Shown: in pieces, positions 61,301-64,000 of the stretch
How the letters are laid out: each line of letters opens with the position of its first letter
How positions within the stretch are numbered: the stretch's first letter is position 1
From: Callorhinus ursinus
Lineage: Eukaryota; Chordata; Mammalia; Carnivora; Otariidae
Length of the DNA stretch: 64,000 nt
Assembly: GCF_003265705.1 (NCBI RefSeq)
Contig: NW_020313056.1
Location: forward strand, 9,362,441 to 9,426,440
Reading direction: 5' to 3'
Program-made: the position numbers and the translations under genes
Notes under the pieces: model-generated
Database searches by the model: none
The model's input: the letters and a program-made list of their open reading frames with translations, nothing else
What the model was told of the DNA's origin: nothing

Positions 61301-61341
61301 TTAAACAAGATTGGCAAATCTAAAATTGGATTTTATGATTT

Positions 61342-61534
61342 TGTTTTAAGATTTTATTTATTTATCCGACAGAGAGAGACACAGCGAGAGAGGGAACACA
61401 AGCAGAGGGAATGGGAGAGGGAGAAGCAGGCTTCCTGCCGAGCAGGGAGCCCAATGTGGGGCTCGATCCCAGGACCCCGGGGATCATGACCTGAACCGAA
61501 GGCAGACGCCTAGACTGAGCCACCCAGGCGCCCC
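61342..61534 (-). repeat. Can-SINE with TSD
   Basis: Reverse copy. TSD TGGATTTTATGATTT at 61327-61341 and 61535-61549, perfect over 15 bp. Confidence 0.96.
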
Positions 61535-62044
61535 TGGATTTTATGATTTCTATGTCAGGACAGAACATGTGTTACAGTTCTTTCCCACCTGGCTGTGCAG
61601 ATGTGGGCAAGATGCTCTCTGAGCCTTGGTCTCCCTTTGCTTGTGGTACCCAAAAACAGACACCACTTCCACATCACAACTCTAGAATTAATCAAAGGCA
61701 GTTTACTGCTGATGAAGAGAGATGTCATAAATCAGAGCACTTCATAACTCAAATGAAGCTTATAGGACATAAGCTCTTCACCCTCATTTCTTTCTTCCCA
61801 TTAGTCCCTAAGGTGAAGTAAAACAAAGACATATGCAGCAAAAAGCTGCAGAAAAAAAGCTGTCATCTTCTTGACTAGAGGCTTTCAAATACACCCCAAA
61901 ATTCAACTACAGAAAATATGGTCTCTCTACTTACCAAATGCTTTACTTCATGAAACTTCAAAACGTTCATGCAGTGCAATTGTTTAACGACTCCATCGAG
62001 TATTTTATATACACTAACTTTCATATGGAGAAGCAGTACAACAC

Positions 62045-62250
62045 CAGAGTAAATGGTTAAGATCTGGCTCTGGAGCCAGACTGCCAGTTTTCCCTACTGG
62101 ATCCATGGCTTACTGGTTGAGTTATGCTGGCCAACTTCTCTGGGCCGCAGTGAGGATAATAACAGTAAGAACTAAACTGCATGTAAAGCACATGGCATTG
62201 TGCCTAGAACATAGGAAAGCTTAGTACATGGTAGATAGCAATAGTTATTA
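62045..62250 (+). repeat. MIR
   Basis: Forward MIR: GGCTCTGGAGCCAGACTGCC, CTGGCCAACTTCTCTGGGCC, GGCATTGTGCCTAGAACATA. Confidence 0.85.
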
Positions 62251-62269
62251 CGTAACATGTGATTTAAAA

Positions 62270-62470
62270 AAGTGACTCAATTGGTTGATAAATGATGTGT
62301 CAGTGTAGCTTCATCATGGTAATAAGTGTTCCGCTCTGAGGAGGGATGCCTAATGGGAGAGGCTGTGCATGTGTGGGGGCAGGGGGTACATGGGAATTCT
62401 CTGTACCTTCTGTGCAACTTTGCTGTGAACCTAAAACTGCTCTAAGAAAATCTATTTTTTAAAAAAGATC
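62270..62470 (+). repeat. L1 3' end
   Basis: TACATGGGAATTCTCTGTAC and AACCTAAAACTGCTCTAAGA are an old L1 terminus. Confidence 0.7.
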
Positions 62471-63274
62471 ACTCTGTTTCATATGAAAATATGTTTACTA
62501 TTTTCATATTTTCTTGATAATGACTAAGAATGATGCCTACTAATTAGAGCACTCAGCCCTTGCTTACCACTCCGTTCAGATTATTTAGTAAGATATCGCA
62601 TCTCTTATCATACATACCAGAAGAGTACCATTAGAACAATTCAGTTATTAACATTTTCCAGATTTCCAGACAAATTTTTCCATACTCAATTTAAAAACCT
62701 TCAGATTATCTTGTCAAGTCTCCAAACTCCACAGAGTTTAAGAACAGTACTATCATTTAAAGTGGGATCATGAGAGAAAATGGCCCTGAAGACAGTTATG
62801 AAATGGATGTTTAAGAATGTATGTATGTGCCCCAATGGAGGACCGAAAGGTTCAAGATCATTAATATACATCAAAGCTTCATTAACAAGGTAAAGAGCAA
62901 CAACATCCTTGGGTGATGAATACTCTTACAGGATATTCTGATATCTGCAGATAAAGGTTGGAAGGCCACAATCTCCTAACTGGGCAGTCCATATCTGTGC
63001 ATTTGGCATTTAGTGCAGATAAACCACCGAGATTACTGTAAACCTGTCCATCCCAATCGTCACTGCTTTTACAAGGGACAAGCCCTGTCTTTGTTGAGCC
63101 TAAGCAAGTTAATGCTCCAATAAACACAGCCTCCTGGTCGTGTAATTACATTCTTATTATTGCATCTACAAACCAAATAGAGCAATAAGTCATTCCTGAC
63201 CGAGGAACCAATGCAAGTTAAGAACATCAAGTTAGAGAGTTCAGTTTCTGTGGTTTGTCACAGCTTAAACTAAT

Positions 63275-63485
63275 AATAAAAAACAACAGCAAGCCTTTAC
63301 AGAGCACCTAGTACCTGCCAAGTTCTTTAGAAATGTCAATTAACTTCACCTTTATAATTCAATGAGGAAGGTATTAATACCTGTCCAAGATCACAAAGAT
63401 TAGAAGTGGAAGGCAAGCGATTTGAACCCAGGCAATCTTGAGTCCAGAGAACACACTCCTAATCTCTCTACTATGCAGTCCCTGT
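63275..63485 (-). repeat. MIR
   Basis: Reverse MIR: CACCTAGTACCTGCCAAGTT, GGTATTAATACCTGTCCAAG, TTTGAACCCAGGCAATCTTG. Confidence 0.75.
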
Positions 63486-63935
63486 ATCCCTGACCCCTTT
63501 CCCCCAATTCTATAACCAACGACAGAATCGTATCACAGCTGTTTCCTGTAAGTGCTCTCTATCATCTAAGCATTTCAACTTTGAGTGGTCATTTACAGTT
63601 CCTCTTATCAAAATTCATGGTAATCTCTAAAATGCCAGCCACATTGCAATACTTCTTATACACAAGCTCATACATAGGCTTGTTTCAGCTATTCTGGGCA
63701 CAAGAGATGCAGAATGAACTATCACCGTGTACTTGGTTTTCTATTGCTTATAAATAAAAGCAGCCATTTCTATTTAAAAGCAGTGACACAATTACTCTCT
63801 TAAAAAAGATGGTCAGTTTAACTTAACACTGTGCATAGGTTCCCTTATAATATTACCCAATTTGATGACAATGATGAGCCACCATGACGTTTGGCTACTC
63901 ATTTAACCTATGGCCAAATTACTTCCTGTATCAGT

Positions 63936-64000
63936 TTTTTTTTTTTTAAGATTTAATTTATTTATTTGAGAGACAGTGAGAGCATGAGCGGGGGGGGGGG
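63936..64000 (-). repeat. Can-SINE, truncated by window edge
   Basis: Reverse SINE tail (poly-T, AAGATTTAATTTATTTATTT, GA-rich), ending in a run of 10 G at the edge. Confidence 0.88.

Larger units (their letters stand above)
53638..64000 (-). other. ARFGEF2: Intron 1 (3' part, 10.4 kb)
   Basis: No exon or CpG island is visible here, so exon 1 and the promoter are further right. The stretch holds a MIR split by MER20, an antisense L1 scrap, long decayed L2 sequence (about 56.2-59.8 kb), Can-SINEs, further MIRs and an L1 tail. Between about 54600 and 56200, and between 59760 and 60400, I see nothing I can name. Confidence 0.9.

Noticed and set aside
53638..64000. Exon 1 or the ARFGEF2 promoter
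   Set aside because: No sequence encoding the expected first 40 residues and no CpG island were seen on the minus strand here.

Overview
The window is vertebrate nuclear DNA from a carnivore. About three dozen tRNA-derived Can-SINEs occur in both orientations, many with intact target-site duplications (TSDs). Their head (GGGCGCCTGGGTGGCTCAG) and CT-rich/A-rich tail are specific to Carnivora. The subfamily wording (GCATCTGCCTTCGGCTCAGG, CCCAGGGTCCTGGGATCGAG) looks more like bears, seals and mustelids than like cat or dog; that refinement is an inference. One 100-N assembly gap lies at 51570-51669.

The only gene I can support is ARFGEF2 (protein BIG2, a brefeldin A-inhibited guanine nucleotide exchange factor for ARF GTPases). 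It lies on the minus strand and fills the whole window. I resolved 25 consecutive coding exons, from exon 2 (53607-53637) to exon 26 (2339-2490). Every intron is GT-AG, every reading-frame phase joins, and the joined coding sequence is 3,463 nt with no stop. It covers about residues 41-1195 of the roughly 1785 of human BIG2. Exon 1 and the promoter lie beyond the right end; exons 27 onward lie beyond the left end. From high to low coordinates the exons encode the DCB region (exons 2-5), a Ser/Pro-rich linker with a PKA-anchoring helix (6-8), the HUS region with its HUS box (9-14), the Sec7 catalytic domain with the glutamic finger (15-18), and the first HDS repeats (19-26). As recalled, the protein works at the trans-Golgi network and recycling endosomes, and recessive human mutations cause periventricular heterotopia with microcephaly.

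Everything else is intron. It holds Can-SINEs, old L1, L2 and MIR fragments, two MLT1-like MaLR solo LTRs, hAT elements (MER20, MER5-like and another MITE), two Tigger/pogo-type DNA transposons and a few microsatellites. The right-hand 10 kb (intron 1) is dominated by decayed L2 sequence.

I found no evidence for a novel multi-gene system. The notable points are local. Exon 7 is a frame-neutral exon that encodes almost exactly the PKA-binding helix. A (UG)20 tract and an antisense SINE sit just upstream of exon 6. There is a 34-nt U2 snRNA 5' fragment, a likely L1-SINE chimeric insertion, two cleanly readable nested transposon insertions, and a coding-like but unidentified relic in intron 25.
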